NCBI GenBank assembly: GCA_949295905.1
Contig: CASFNA010000023.1
Span: 1-64,000 of the forward strand
Source: an uncultured Prevotellaceae bacterium
GTDB lineage: Bacteria; Bacteroidota; Bacteroidia; Bacteroidales; Bacteroidaceae
Length of the DNA stretch: 64,000 bases
Reading direction: 5' to 3'
This document shows, piece after piece, positions 55,091-63,953 of this stretch; positions within the stretch are counted from its first letter, which is position 1; each line of letters begins with the position of its first letter. The notes beneath the pieces are model-generated. The model worked only from the letters and a program-made list of their open reading frames with translations, was not told the DNA's origin and ran no database searches. A program made the translations under genes and the position numbers.

Positions 55091-57961
55091 CTATAGTCCG
55101 CACAAGCCGCAGTACGGGCAGAATGAGCATACCGATTTGTCTTCCGTAGGGCGGAATGGCCGTGCAGGGTCGAATATTTCCGAGACAATTGAATGCAGGC
55201 CTTCGCTGAAAGTCTGTTCGTGCTCGGCGATGTCGGCGATGCGTTCTTTCCCGATAATAAGCGTCGGGGCATAGCCTTCTTCTGCTGTCTGCTGGATGAA
55301 AAGCAGAGCCGGACTTACGGCAAGGCCGTCCGGGTTTAGCCGTCTGTCGTGTTTTACAAGCATTGCGTAAAGCATGGTTTGCAGGTAATAGTCTGTATGT
55401 TTGCCCTGCTCTGGCGGCATGGCGAATATCTCATCCACACAATTCACCTTTTTCATGGTATAGCGGCCGGTCTTGTAATCGATGACACGCAGCCGCTCAC
55501 ACCCTACAGCCTTATCGTATATGCGGTCAAGGCGGTCTATGCGTCCGCCTATGTTTATAAGGCGTATTCCGCCGCTTGTCGTAACCTGAAGCGGTGCACA
55601 GACGGGAACCTCCACATCGCTTATCTTTAACGGAGCCAGGTCGCGGTCTATTTCGAGCAGCCGTCGGAGATACCTTATGATGACTTCACGGTTAATCAGT
55701 TGCAGGCCGTTATAGTCGATACGCTTTTTTGTCCCTTTTTCAAAAACTGTTTCAGAGAAAGCCTTGTCCACGATGCGCGTCACGTACTCTTTATGTTTCA
55801 AGGCGTAATCAATGCTTTCGCGTGTCACGGTGCCGTCATTCTGCCTCAATTCCCCATAAAGTATTTCAGACGCGGCGTGGAACACATTGCCGAAAATACG
55901 GCTGCTCATTTCTTCCAGCTCGTCTGCTTCCGGCTCGTTTATCTTGGCGACATTGCTGTAATAAAACTGCAACGGACAACGCATGTAGCGGTTGATGGAC
56001 GTAGGCGAAATATACTCCATGCCGTCCAATGCCTGCATTATGGCTGCGTCTTTGGGTATTGGCATGGCATTGCGGAACGTAGGCTGCTGGCCAGTTTGCA
56101 GTGACATGCGCTTTATCTTGATGCCGCTTTCAATCATAAGTTGCAGCATAAAACGGCTCATTTCACCGGTATGGCCGTTCTCGGTGGAATTGTTGTAAAC
56201 CAAGGTGACGTCAGACGCGCGTTGCAGAAGGTTGTAAAAATAATACGCATAAATGGAAACCTTGTTGTCGATGGTGGTAAGTCCATGGGCTTTCCTTATC
56301 GAATACGGAATGAAAGAAGAGTCGTTTAATCCCTTGGGCATGTTGCCTTCGTTACATGAAAGTACCAATATGTGGTCGAAGTCGATGTTTCTTGTCTCAA
56401 GAATGCCCATCACCTGTATTCCTTCCGCAGGCTCTCCATGGAAAGGTATGGATGTCGAGTTGATTATCTGGATGATGAGTTTCTGCAATGTAATAACATC
56501 CGCGTCGAGGTCGCCAGACTTTACAAGCTCGTTTATCCTGTTGCACAAGGTGTACATTCTGAACAACGACTCCTGCATAAGAGGGTCGTTGCTCTCATTG
56601 CCGCATCCGTTTGCTAAGATTCCAAGCACATCCACAAGCCATCCGGCCAGTGTCTTGCTGTCGGTTTTAGCGTTGAAGAGGATTGCCATATTGGGGTCTA
56701 TGGCAAGGACTGACGGCGAAGGACGGTAAATCCTCTCTTTTTTCAAGGCATTAATAAGTTCACGGTATTTCTCTGAAACATATTTTGTATACGGATGAGA
56801 CAACACTTGCATAACATATTTCACCCTGAATGTGCCATCTGATTGCGAATACCCGTTTATCCTTAAATCAAGTAATTGGAGAACAAAAGACGATACAGAG
56901 GTTTGGAAAAGTGGAAACCCTGTTGTTATATTTACACTTTCTACGCTTTCGGGGAGGCTATGTGTCACCGTTGGTAACAATGCCTCGTCGCACAGTACAA
57001 TGGCAACATTGCGGCCTTGTTTGTATCTGCAATTCTCTTTTAGCCAATCGTTTACATATCTTGCCTGGACATTCTCTGTAGAAGCACTGATGAATGTCAC
57101 TTTCTTATTTCTTTTAAAATTATGGTATATATCGGCTTCTGAATTGTCAAGTTCATTTGGGAACAGCTTAATATATTGTGAAACATAATGACCTGCCTCA
57201 TTGGCACGGGATGTGAGACAGCTATCTGCCATATAATAATCGTCGAAATCCCAGTAAAAACGTGCCTTGCCGTCTTTTTGCAACTGCATGAACATTTCCT
57301 GTTCTACTTTCTGCAGCACGTTGAAGCCTACAAAAATATATGTGTTATAGTGATAATCAATGGCAGGATTGGTTGCGACCTCCCGGTAAAGCATACCTTC
57401 ATATGCTATTGATTGTTTTTTCAGACGTGAACGGAAATCATTGTATATTTCTTCGATATGTGACCATAAGCGCAGGAATCGCTGCTTAAGTTCTGTATTT
57501 TCATTATCAGTAAAATTACTGAAAAACCTATGTAGTATTTCTTTTTGTTCGTCATCAAGATAAGAAAGGTCGTCAAGTTCATGCAAATCTTTTACGTTCC
57601 TAAATACTTTTGACGCATCAGCCATATTCTTGTCCAAGTCGTCAAAATCCGCTATAAGCATTTGTCCCCAGCCGAAGAAATGGTCAAGTGTCTCGTCTAT
57701 GCCAGTACATTTGACAAAACTCTTATGTATGTCACAGGTAAGTTTGATGGGGTCGCCTACGCAGAGTGTTGAATGTCTGCGGAAAAGTTCGCTAATGGTA
57801 ATGTATGTTGGCGACCACATTGGATGCCCTGCCCTCTTTGCCAAATAGTCGTTGAGAAATAATGAAGCGCGCTTGTTGGGAAATACTATTGCAACATGTG
57901 ACAGGTCTTCACCGTGTTTACGCAATATGTCTTCGGCAACATATTCTAAAAATTTCTTCAT
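55091..57961 (-). CDS. AddB-like PD-(D/E)XK nuclease
   Basis: A 956-residue protein resembling the AddB subunit of the AddAB helicase-nuclease. The N-terminus (VAIVFPNKRASLFLNDYLA) keeps the helicase-like fold but shows no Walker A GKT. The C-terminal nuclease has GGRIDRLDRI, RVIDYKTGRY and DYYLQTMLYAML (the GxxDR, D-x-K and Q-x3-Y motifs). A likely iron-sulphur site is formed by Cys in YMRCPLQFYY (about 660) and the terminal CSFCPYCGLC. It takes part in double-strand break processing. No addA (UvrD-type) gene adjoins it: rpsA lies upstream and cdd downstream. Confidence 0.82.
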   Translation of the reverse strand: MKKFLEYVAEDILRKHGEDLSHVAIVFPNKRASLFLNDYLAKRAGHPMWSPTYITISELFRRHSTLCVGDPIKLTCDIHKSFVKCTGIDETLDHFFGWGQMLIADFDDLDKNMADASKVFRNVKDLHELDDLSYLDDEQKEILHRFFSNFTDNENTELKQRFLRLWSHIEEIYNDFRSRLKKQSIAYEGMLYREVATNPAIDYHYNTYIFVGFNVLQKVEQEMFMQLQKDGKARFYWDFDDYYMADSCLTSRANEAGHYVSQYIKLFPNELDNSEADIYHNFKRNKKVTFISASTENVQARYVNDWLKENCRYKQGRNVAIVLCDEALLPTVTHSLPESVESVNITTGFPLFQTSVSSFVLQLLDLRINGYSQSDGTFRVKYVMQVLSHPYTKYVSEKYRELINALKKERIYRPSPSVLAIDPNMAILFNAKTDSKTLAGWLVDVLGILANGCGNESNDPLMQESLFRMYTLCNRINELVKSGDLDADVITLQKLIIQIINSTSIPFHGEPAEGIQVMGILETRNIDFDHILVLSCNEGNMPKGLNDSSFIPYSIRKAHGLTTIDNKVSIYAYYFYNLLQRASDVTLVYNNSTENGHTGEMSRFMLQLMIESGIKIKRMSLQTGQQPTFRNAMPIPKDAAIMQALDGMEYISPTSINRYMRCPLQFYYSNVAKINEPEADELEEMSSRIFGNVFHAASEILYGELRQNDGTVTRESIDYALKHKEYVTRIVDKAFSETVFEKGTKKRIDYNGLQLINREVIIRYLRRLLEIDRDLAPLKISDVEVPVCAPLQVTTSGGIRLINIGGRIDRLDRIYDKAVGCERLRVIDYKTGRYTMKKVNCVDEIFAMPPEQGKHTDYYLQTMLYAMLVKHDRRLNPDGLAVSPALLFIQQTAEEGYAPTLIIGKERIADIAEHEQTFSEGLHSIVSEIFDPARPFRPTEDKSVCSFCPYCGLCGL

Positions 57962-58064
57962 GAGGATAATGACTTAAAAGTACATATATTGCAAAATTAC
58001 TATATTTTTATATAATAACGAAGTTTTAAATGCCGTTTTTATGACATTATAAAATTACAACAAT

Positions 58065-58096
58065 AAAAATCCCCATGGCGTTTGCCACGGGGATTT
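58065..58096 (-). terminator. rpsA terminator
   Basis: The stem 58084-58096 with 58067-58079 (one mismatch) has a 4-base loop and is followed, on the minus strand, by a T run (plus-strand A at 58065-58069). It lies between rpsA and the addB-like gene. Confidence 0.75.
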
Positions 58097-58119
58097 GAAT
58101 ATAAAAAGTGTACGAAATA

Positions 58120-59892
58120 TTATTTCTCGCCTTTTTCCATCTTTGCCTTCAATTCGGCAAGAGCGTCAATATCTCCTAACGTAGTACCTGCCGCGATGTT
58201 GTTGATGGCAGGAGTTTCCTCCTTCTTAGCCTTCTTGCGCGGAGCTTTCTTAGGTTCATCCTTCACGTCTTCAAACGTGCGGCTGTGCGAAAGTATTATC
58301 CTCTTGGTCTCCTTCACGAACTCAATCACCTTGAACTGGAGTTCTTCGCCGAGCTGTGCCTGGCTTCCGTCTTCTTTTACAAGATGCTTAGGAGTTGCAA
58401 ATCCTTCACCACCTTCATTGAGTGCTATAACTGCACCCTTGTCCATGATTTCAGTTATTTTACCTGTATGGACAGAACCCGGTGTATAGATTGTCTCATA
58501 TGTATCCCATGGATTTTCCTCCAATTGCTTGTGGCCGAGGCTGAGACGACGGTTCTCCTTGTCTATCTCCAAGACAACAACATCAATGTCGGCACCTACC
58601 TGGGTAAACTCAGAAGGATGCTTAACCTTCTTAGTCCAAGACAAATCACTTATGTGGATGAGTCCGTCAACGCCTTCCTCAAGCTCAACAAAGATGCCGA
58701 AGTTGGTGAAGTTGCGTACCTTGGCAGTATGCTTGCTTCCGATAGGATACTTAACTTCGATTGTTTCCCATGGGTCTTCCTTAAGCTGCTTGATGCCGAG
58801 AGACATCTTGCGCTCTTCGCGGTCGAGTGTAAGTATTACGGCCTCAACCTCGTCTCCTACGTGCAGGAACTCCTGTGCGCTGCGCAGATGCTGGCTCCAG
58901 CTCATCTCTGAAACATGTATCAGACCCTCAACACCAGGAGCTATTTCTACGAATGCGCCATAATCGGCAATGACAACGACCTTGCCCTTAACATGGTCGC
59001 CAACCTTGAGGTTTGCATCAAGAGCATCCCATGGGTGCGGAGTGAGCTGCTTCAAGCCGAGAGCGATGCGCTTCTTGTCATCGTCAAAGTCAAGGATGAC
59101 AACATTGATTTTCTGGTCCAAAGATACAACTTCATGCGGATCGCTGACACGTCCCCAAGAAAGGTCTGTAATATGAATGAGTCCGTCTACACCACCAAGG
59201 TCTACGAACACGCCGTAAGATGTAATGTTCTTGACGGTTCCTTCCAGAATCTGTCCCTTTTCGAGCTTGCTGATAATCTCTTTCTTCTGTGCTTCGAGTT
59301 CAGCTTCGATAAGAGCCTTGTGTGATACAACGACATTGCGGAATTCCTGGTTGATTTTAACGACCTTGAACTCCATGGTCTTGCCTACGAATACATCATA
59401 ATCACGTATGGGGTGAACGTCAATCTGGCTTCCGGGAAGGAATGCCTCTATACCGAATACATCGACAATCATGCCGCCTTTGGTACGGCACTTGATGTAT
59501 CCCTGGATAACTTCTTCGTTCTCAAGAGCCGCGTTGACACGCTCCCAGCTCTTGCTCAAACGAGCCTTCTTGTGTGAAAGCAGGAGTTGACCTTTTTTGT
59601 CTTCCTGATTTTCAACATAAACTTCAACAGTGTCACCTACTTTCAAATCTGGATTGTAACGGAATTCGCTTGCAGGAATAATACCGTCGCTCTTGTAACC
59701 GATATTAACGACAACTTCCTTCTTGTCTACAGAAATTACCGTTCCGTCAACAACTTGATGTTCGCTGACTTTGTTGAGAGTTTCGTCGTAAGCTTTTTCA
59801 AGGTCTTCCTTGCTTACGCTTGCATGGCTTCCATTTTCAAACTCTTCCCAGTTGAAATCTGCCAATGGTTGCACGTTCTTTAAATCTGACAT
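58120..59892 (-). CDS. rpsA: 30S ribosomal protein S1
   Basis: 590 residues with six S1 RNA-binding repeats. The repeats are visible by their recurring VDGLIHITDLSWGRV, VEGLIHVSEMSWSQH and VDGLIHISDLSWTKK motifs and GLKQL/GIKQL endings. The N-terminal part binds the ribosome and the later repeats hold mRNA. The start ATG 59892 (MSDLKNVQPL) is chosen over the longer frame, which enters the promoter. The tail is Lys-rich. In Bacteroidetes, which lack strong Shine-Dalgarno use, S1 is central to initiation. Confidence 0.96.
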   Translation of the reverse strand: MSDLKNVQPLADFNWEEFENGSHASVSKEDLEKAYDETLNKVSEHQVVDGTVISVDKKEVVVNIGYKSDGIIPASEFRYNPDLKVGDTVEVYVENQEDKKGQLLLSHKKARLSKSWERVNAALENEEVIQGYIKCRTKGGMIVDVFGIEAFLPGSQIDVHPIRDYDVFVGKTMEFKVVKINQEFRNVVVSHKALIEAELEAQKKEIISKLEKGQILEGTVKNITSYGVFVDLGGVDGLIHITDLSWGRVSDPHEVVSLDQKINVVILDFDDDKKRIALGLKQLTPHPWDALDANLKVGDHVKGKVVVIADYGAFVEIAPGVEGLIHVSEMSWSQHLRSAQEFLHVGDEVEAVILTLDREERKMSLGIKQLKEDPWETIEVKYPIGSKHTAKVRNFTNFGIFVELEEGVDGLIHISDLSWTKKVKHPSEFTQVGADIDVVVLEIDKENRRLSLGHKQLEENPWDTYETIYTPGSVHTGKITEIMDKGAVIALNEGGEGFATPKHLVKEDGSQAQLGEELQFKVIEFVKETKRIILSHSRTFEDVKDEPKKAPRKKAKKEETPAINNIAAGTTLGDIDALAELKAKMEKGEK

Positions 59893-59952
59893 AAAAAATA
59901 AATAAAGTTTTAAATTAATAAAGTTCGACTTTATATTGTCTAAAATCGGGCG

Positions 59953-59981
59953 CAAAGGTACAATCTTTAATTCATTAACAA
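59953..59981 (-). promoter_or_regulatory. Predicted rpsA promoter
   Basis: On the minus strand TTG (59979-59981) and TACCTTTG (59953-59960) with an 18-base spacer, about 60 bases before the start codon. Confidence 0.62.
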
Positions 59982-60069
59982 CAACATTGTTTAAGATGTT
60001 TTTGCGAATATCCGTCTTTTTTTATATACTTTAACCTTGTATTCTGTAAAAACGGATGTGAATTTTTTA

Positions 60070-60600
60070 TTATTCTTCGGAATTTGCTGCTCTTAGTATA
60101 ATACTGGTTGCACCAATAGTAAACAATGTCCCATCATAAATTATCCGTTTTTCACGGTCTCCAAGTATCTCGTTGTCTACAAATGTTCCTGTATTGCTTG
60201 GACCGTCACGCAATATATACTTAAGGTTGCCTTTTTTATCTCTTGATACGTTTATCACACAATGATTGATGTCAATGCTCGGGTCATTGGTTTCTATCGG
60301 GGCTGTTGTCTTGCTGCCCTTCATATAGCGCCCTATTGTATTGTCGCCTAAATTCAATGGTATGACCTGCTTGTAATGAAAGACATTCTCTATTACTACG
60401 ATTGAGCCGAATCCTTTTTCGTCGGCTTTTTCATCCAATACCTCTTCTTTTCTGGTATTCATCAGTTTTGACTTGCCTATCCTTATGCCAAACTGTTTCC
60501 CGCATTGTGGGCATTCGAATACCAATGCTTGGCCTTCATTGTATTTTGTTTCATCAAATGTGATAAATTCATCACACTTTGGGCATCTGACTCTTTTCAT
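60070..60600 (-). CDS. Zinc-ribbon and FHA-domain protein
   Basis: 176 residues. A zinc ribbon is formed by CPKC (residues 5-8) and CPQC (31-34). After a linker, an FHA domain spans about 85-172, with IGRYMKGSK, the SIDINHCVI turn and the SNTGTFVDNE loop typical of phosphothreonine binding. It is probably a cytoplasmic adaptor reading Ser/Thr phosphorylation; no kinase lies nearby. The start is one base from the stop of the HU/SPOR gene upstream, so the two are co-transcribed. Confidence 0.88.
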   Translation of the reverse strand: MKRVRCPKCDEFITFDETKYNEGQALVFECPQCGKQFGIRIGKSKLMNTRKEEVLDEKADEKGFGSIVVIENVFHYKQVIPLNLGDNTIGRYMKGSKTTAPIETNDPSIDINHCVINVSRDKKGNLKYILRDGPSNTGTFVDNEILGDREKRIIYDGTLFTIGATSIILRAANSEE

Positions 60601-60601
60601 G

Positions 60602-61732
60602 TTAATTCTTCACTTGATAGACCCAAGCTTCATTAAAGCGTTCATTGTCACGCAGTTTGTTTAATTCGTTATAAGCGTCGTTAGAGGTCTTAAAATGTCC
60701 ATAAGCAACTTTGGTTGATTTGTTTTCTTCAACCAGTACATATGCGTTTGCCAACCCTTCTTTTTCAAGTTGGCCGACAAATGCTTTGGCGTTTTTCTTT
60801 GTAACCTGGCTCGCAAGCACTATGCAATAATAATTGCTGTTGACGGTGCCTGCTTTTGCATCCGCCGCATCGGCGTCTGCCGGCCTTTCACTTTCCGTTA
60901 TTCCGGTGTCAACTGTATTCTTCGCCTTGGTGCCGGTGCTGGCAGGAAGCTTCAAGTTTTCTGACTTGTTGACAATCTTGCCATAACCGTCAGCAATCAA
61001 CTTGCTTACGACTTCGCCTCCAATGCCGCTCGTCTTTACCGTTACGGCGTTTTCGTTAACGGGGGTGCCTAATGCTAAAAACAGGATTACTGCTATGACC
61101 GCGGCGACAAGATTTCGCAAGGCACTGATTTTAATTTGTACACTCTTGTTGTCATCGCGTTCTTTTTCCGTACCGATGGCTTTTTCAAGATTTTCGGATG
61201 AAATCTTGTCTACAACAGCCTGATTTACAGGGAAAGTTACAGATACCACTTTCCCGACGGGCTTTTCCGTATCCGTAGTGCGAACCTTCGTGCGTGTACA
61301 CATTTCAAACGAGCTTAACCCGTAAAGTCCGGGCGTCAATATACCCGCCTCACATGGCTTGAACTCGAAATGGCCATAACCGTTGAGGTACAGCGTTCCT
61401 ATGTTGTTCAACTCGTAAGAGCCTTTGTTCTCAACATGCTGGCGCAACTCTTCAACTTCCTCCTCGATACGTGCAAGGGCATCAGGAAAACTTATGTCAT
61501 AAGCGTCTGAATATGACTGAACTAACAATGAGTCGTTGACGCGTAACTTCGGATTGAAGCCAAGCGTCCTCAACGGTGGTATGAACATGCTGTCGTTTTC
61601 ATCATAACGGGCTGCAACATGGCTTGCAACAAAGCCCCCTAATCCCGGGACGATGACGCAGTCGCTCTTCAACAGCAAAATCTCTATATGTCTATCCAAT
61701 TCTATCACGAGTGCAAAATTAATGTTTTTCAT
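60602..61732 (-). CDS. HU-like (CCDC81-type) and SPOR-domain membrane protein
   Basis: 376 residues from ATG 61732 (MKNINFALVIELD). Residues 1-120 resemble the bacterial CCDC81-type HU domain (VIVPGLGGFVASHVAARYD, GFNPKLRVNDSLLVQSY). One membrane helix follows (about 205-225, LVAAVIAVILFLALGT). A Ser/Ala/Asp-rich linker leads to a SPOR domain at the end (about 300-376, YYCIVLASQVTKKNAKAFV). SPOR domains bind denuded septal peptidoglycan, so a role in cell division or envelope sensing is likely. A TATATTTG box lies at 61742-61749 on the minus strand. Confidence 0.87.
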   Translation of the reverse strand: MKNINFALVIELDRHIEILLLKSDCVIVPGLGGFVASHVAARYDENDSMFIPPLRTLGFNPKLRVNDSLLVQSYSDAYDISFPDALARIEEEVEELRQHVENKGSYELNNIGTLYLNGYGHFEFKPCEAGILTPGLYGLSSFEMCTRTKVRTTDTEKPVGKVVSVTFPVNQAVVDKISSENLEKAIGTEKERDDNKSVQIKISALRNLVAAVIAVILFLALGTPVNENAVTVKTSGIGGEVVSKLIADGYGKIVNKSENLKLPASTGTKAKNTVDTGITESERPADADAADAKAGTVNSNYYCIVLASQVTKKNAKAFVGQLEKEGLANAYVLVEENKSTKVAYGHFKTSNDAYNELNKLRDNERFNEAWVYQVKN

Positions 61733-61967
61733 CCGAAAACGCAAATATAAAGCTGTCTAAAAAATAAAAAAACGCGCCTGTACGCCCATGTCGATATTGG
61801 CAGACCGCAGGCTGTCGTGAATGTCGGAAAAAGACATTTTGCCATGATTCGCCGACTATGGCATTGCAATGTGTCATACTGGAAAATACCGGCAAAAACA
61901 GCAGAATAGGAAAACAAGGTAACGGCAGGCCTCTATTTTGAACATGATAGGTGGTTGTTCGCATTTC

Positions 61968-62290
61968 AAAACGCCGTCTTTTATATTGCTAAATGCCGTA
62001 TTTGGCACGGGATTCCGCCGCAGATATTGCATGTAAGTACCAAGATTAACCGTGCAAAAGACAGCTTTTATCGCCGATGCTTGCCATGAAAATGCATTGG
62101 AAATGCTCATGATGCTTGCACATGTGGGCGTTGCCTTGTTGCATGTTCTTGATTGTCAATATGTTGCGATTGCACGCTGCTTTTGCGGTTATTATTTCCC
62201 CAAAGGCTTGTTATTTTGTGGCATCGGCCTTCAGAATGTTAAAGCGAAATACAATATGTAAGCAAAATGTGTGTGTTGCTTGCAACTTGC
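61968..62290. repeat. 22-bp tandem repeat array H (7 clear units, weaker tail)
   Basis: Units begin at 61968 (AAAACGCCGTCTTTTA), 61990 (TAAATGCCGTATTTGG), 62012, 62034, 62056 (AAAAGACAGCTTTTATC), 62078 (TGCTTGCCATGAAAATG) and 62100, each 22 bases on. Weaker units continue at 62123, 62145, 62167 and, after a slip, 62201 and 62222. The array takes up most of the divergent gap (61733-62476) between the HU/SPOR gene and rfbC. I see no gene in the gap. Confidence 0.7.
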
Positions 62291-62446
62291 CGATTGTGAA
62301 GATGCTCCCGACACCAGTTGCAGGTAAGCTCTTACGTTAGGGTCGCCATATTTTCCGCTTGAGTTTAAATAAGTAAAAACGCCGTCAATATCTGCTTGTC
62401 CGGCAAAAAAATGGTGGCAAACAGTTCGTTATTCGGATATATTTTA

Positions 62447-62454
62447 TACTTTTG
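62447..62454 (+). promoter_or_regulatory. Predicted -7 box of rfbC
   Basis: TACTTTTG matches TAnnTTTG 22 bases before the start codon. The -33 region holds only TTCG at 18 bases distance. Confidence 0.5.
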
Positions 62455-62476
62455 CACATGATAAAAAATAACATTC

Positions 62477-63025
62477 ATGGAATACATAAAAACAGATATA
62501 GACGGTGTCTACATTTTGGAGCCTAAAGTTTTTGAGGATGCGAGAGGGTATTTTTTCGAAGCGTTCAAAAGTGAAGACTTTAAGAAGCACGTAGGGAATG
62601 TGGAATTCGTGCAAGATAATGAGTCCAAGTCGAGCCGCGGCGTATTGCGTGGCCTGCATTATCAGAAGGGCGTATATTCACAGGCAAAGCTCGTAAGGGT
62701 AATAAAAGGGCGTGTGCTTGACGTGGCCGTTGACATGCGGAAAAGCTCAAATACTTTTGGAAAGCATATCATGGTTGAGCTGAGCGATGAAAATAAAAGG
62801 CAGTTTTTCATTCCCCGTGGTTTCGCCCATGGTTTCCTCGTGCTGAGTGATGAGGCAATATTTACATATAAAGTGGATAATGTATATGCCCCGGAACATG
62901 AAGCGTCAGTAAGGTTTGACGACAACAAGCTTGGCATAAATTGGCCGATTGACCCGCAGGAGATATTGGCCAGCCCAAAGGATTTGGCTGCAAAGCCATT
63001 TGACGAGGCTGAATATTTTGAATAA
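62477..63025 (+). CDS. rfbC: dTDP-4-dehydrorhamnose 3,5-epimerase
   Basis: A cupin-fold epimerase of dTDP-L-rhamnose synthesis, 182 residues. It has PKVFEDARGYFFEAF, FVQDNESKSSRGVLRGLHYQ with the catalytic His, VRVIKGRVLDVAVDMRK and FFIPRGFAHGFLVLSDEA. The length is normal. Other rhamnose genes are not in the window. A lipoprotein gene follows after 121 bases. Confidence 0.94.
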   Translation: MEYIKTDIDGVYILEPKVFEDARGYFFEAFKSEDFKKHVGNVEFVQDNESKSSRGVLRGLHYQKGVYSQAKLVRVIKGRVLDVAVDMRKSSNTFGKHIMVELSDENKRQFFIPRGFAHGFLVLSDEAIFTYKVDNVYAPEHEASVRFDDNKLGINWPIDPQEILASPKDLAAKPFDEAEYFE

Positions 63026-63146
63026 CACCAGAATGTAAAGTGCATTGTAACAAGCCATTATCACATTCTAAAACAAGACTGGCTGCATAGACAGCGGTAA
63101 AAATAAGGTATACAATAATGACGTATCGGTTTGTTCGTTGACAATA

Positions 63147-63953
63147 ATGAGACGGAATAATTTATTATATTGCATTGCCATATTGACAACGGCGATTGTT
63201 ATTTGCGGTTGCAAAAAACCGGTCAAACAGCCAGCGCAAGTTCAGGAAGACCGGGAAGCCAAAGCTGAACTTGCAGGAATATGGATTGATGCCGATGAGG
63301 AAACTGTTGTTTTCAAAATCAAGGGTGATACTGTATATTATCCGGATTCGACCAGCAGGCCCGTCCCGTTCCGTATAGTTGGGGACACTATGTTTTTGAT
63401 GGGTAATAATGTTTCCAAGTATCCAATTGTACGTAGGAGTGCGCATGTATTCGAATTCAAGAACACTAACAGCGAGACTATAAAGCTTGTAAAAAGCGAA
63501 GACCTTAACGATTCGCTTCTCTTTGTACGGCACCGGATTACTCAGTTGAACCAGGGCAAGACAATTAAAAACGACACGGTCGTGATGTTTTCAGACAGAA
63601 GATACCACAGCTATGTACAAATCAATCCCACTACATACAAGGTGTATAGAACTTTTTACAACGCAGAGGGTATTGAAATCGAGAACATTTATTACGACAA
63701 TATAATACATGTGAGTATATTTTCCGGTAAGAACAAGGTCTTCTCAAAGGATTTTACAAAGAGCGATTTTGCAGCGGCAGTACCTCGAAACATGCTTAAA
63801 CAAAGTGTTTTGAGCGACATCAAACTTATGTCATTGTCTGAAGACGGACTGCATTATCAAACGCAACTTGCAATTCCTGACAGCCCGACCAGCTTTTTAG
63901 TGGAGCTTGTCATATCTTATACAGGTAAGACGAAAATAAAGGTCCTTAGTTGA
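63147..63953 (+). CDS. Lipoprotein of unknown function (DUF4738-like)
   Basis: 268 residues from ATG 63147. The signal peptide ends in a lipobox (VICGC, Cys about residue 22). The mature part is beta-rich, starting with ELAGIWIDADEETVVFKIKGDTVYYPD, with a repeat of that strand pattern (PVPFRIVGDTMFLMGN). It resembles DUF4738 lipoproteins of Bacteroidales from memory, with moderate certainty. Function unknown. Nothing firm follows up to the window end. Confidence 0.75.
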   Translation: MRRNNLLYCIAILTTAIVICGCKKPVKQPAQVQEDREAKAELAGIWIDADEETVVFKIKGDTVYYPDSTSRPVPFRIVGDTMFLMGNNVSKYPIVRRSAHVFEFKNTNSETIKLVKSEDLNDSLLFVRHRITQLNQGKTIKNDTVVMFSDRRYHSYVQINPTTYKVYRTFYNAEGIEIENIYYDNIIHVSIFSGKNKVFSKDFTKSDFAAAVPRNMLKQSVLSDIKLMSLSEDGLHYQTQLAIPDSPTSFLVELVISYTGKTKIKVLS

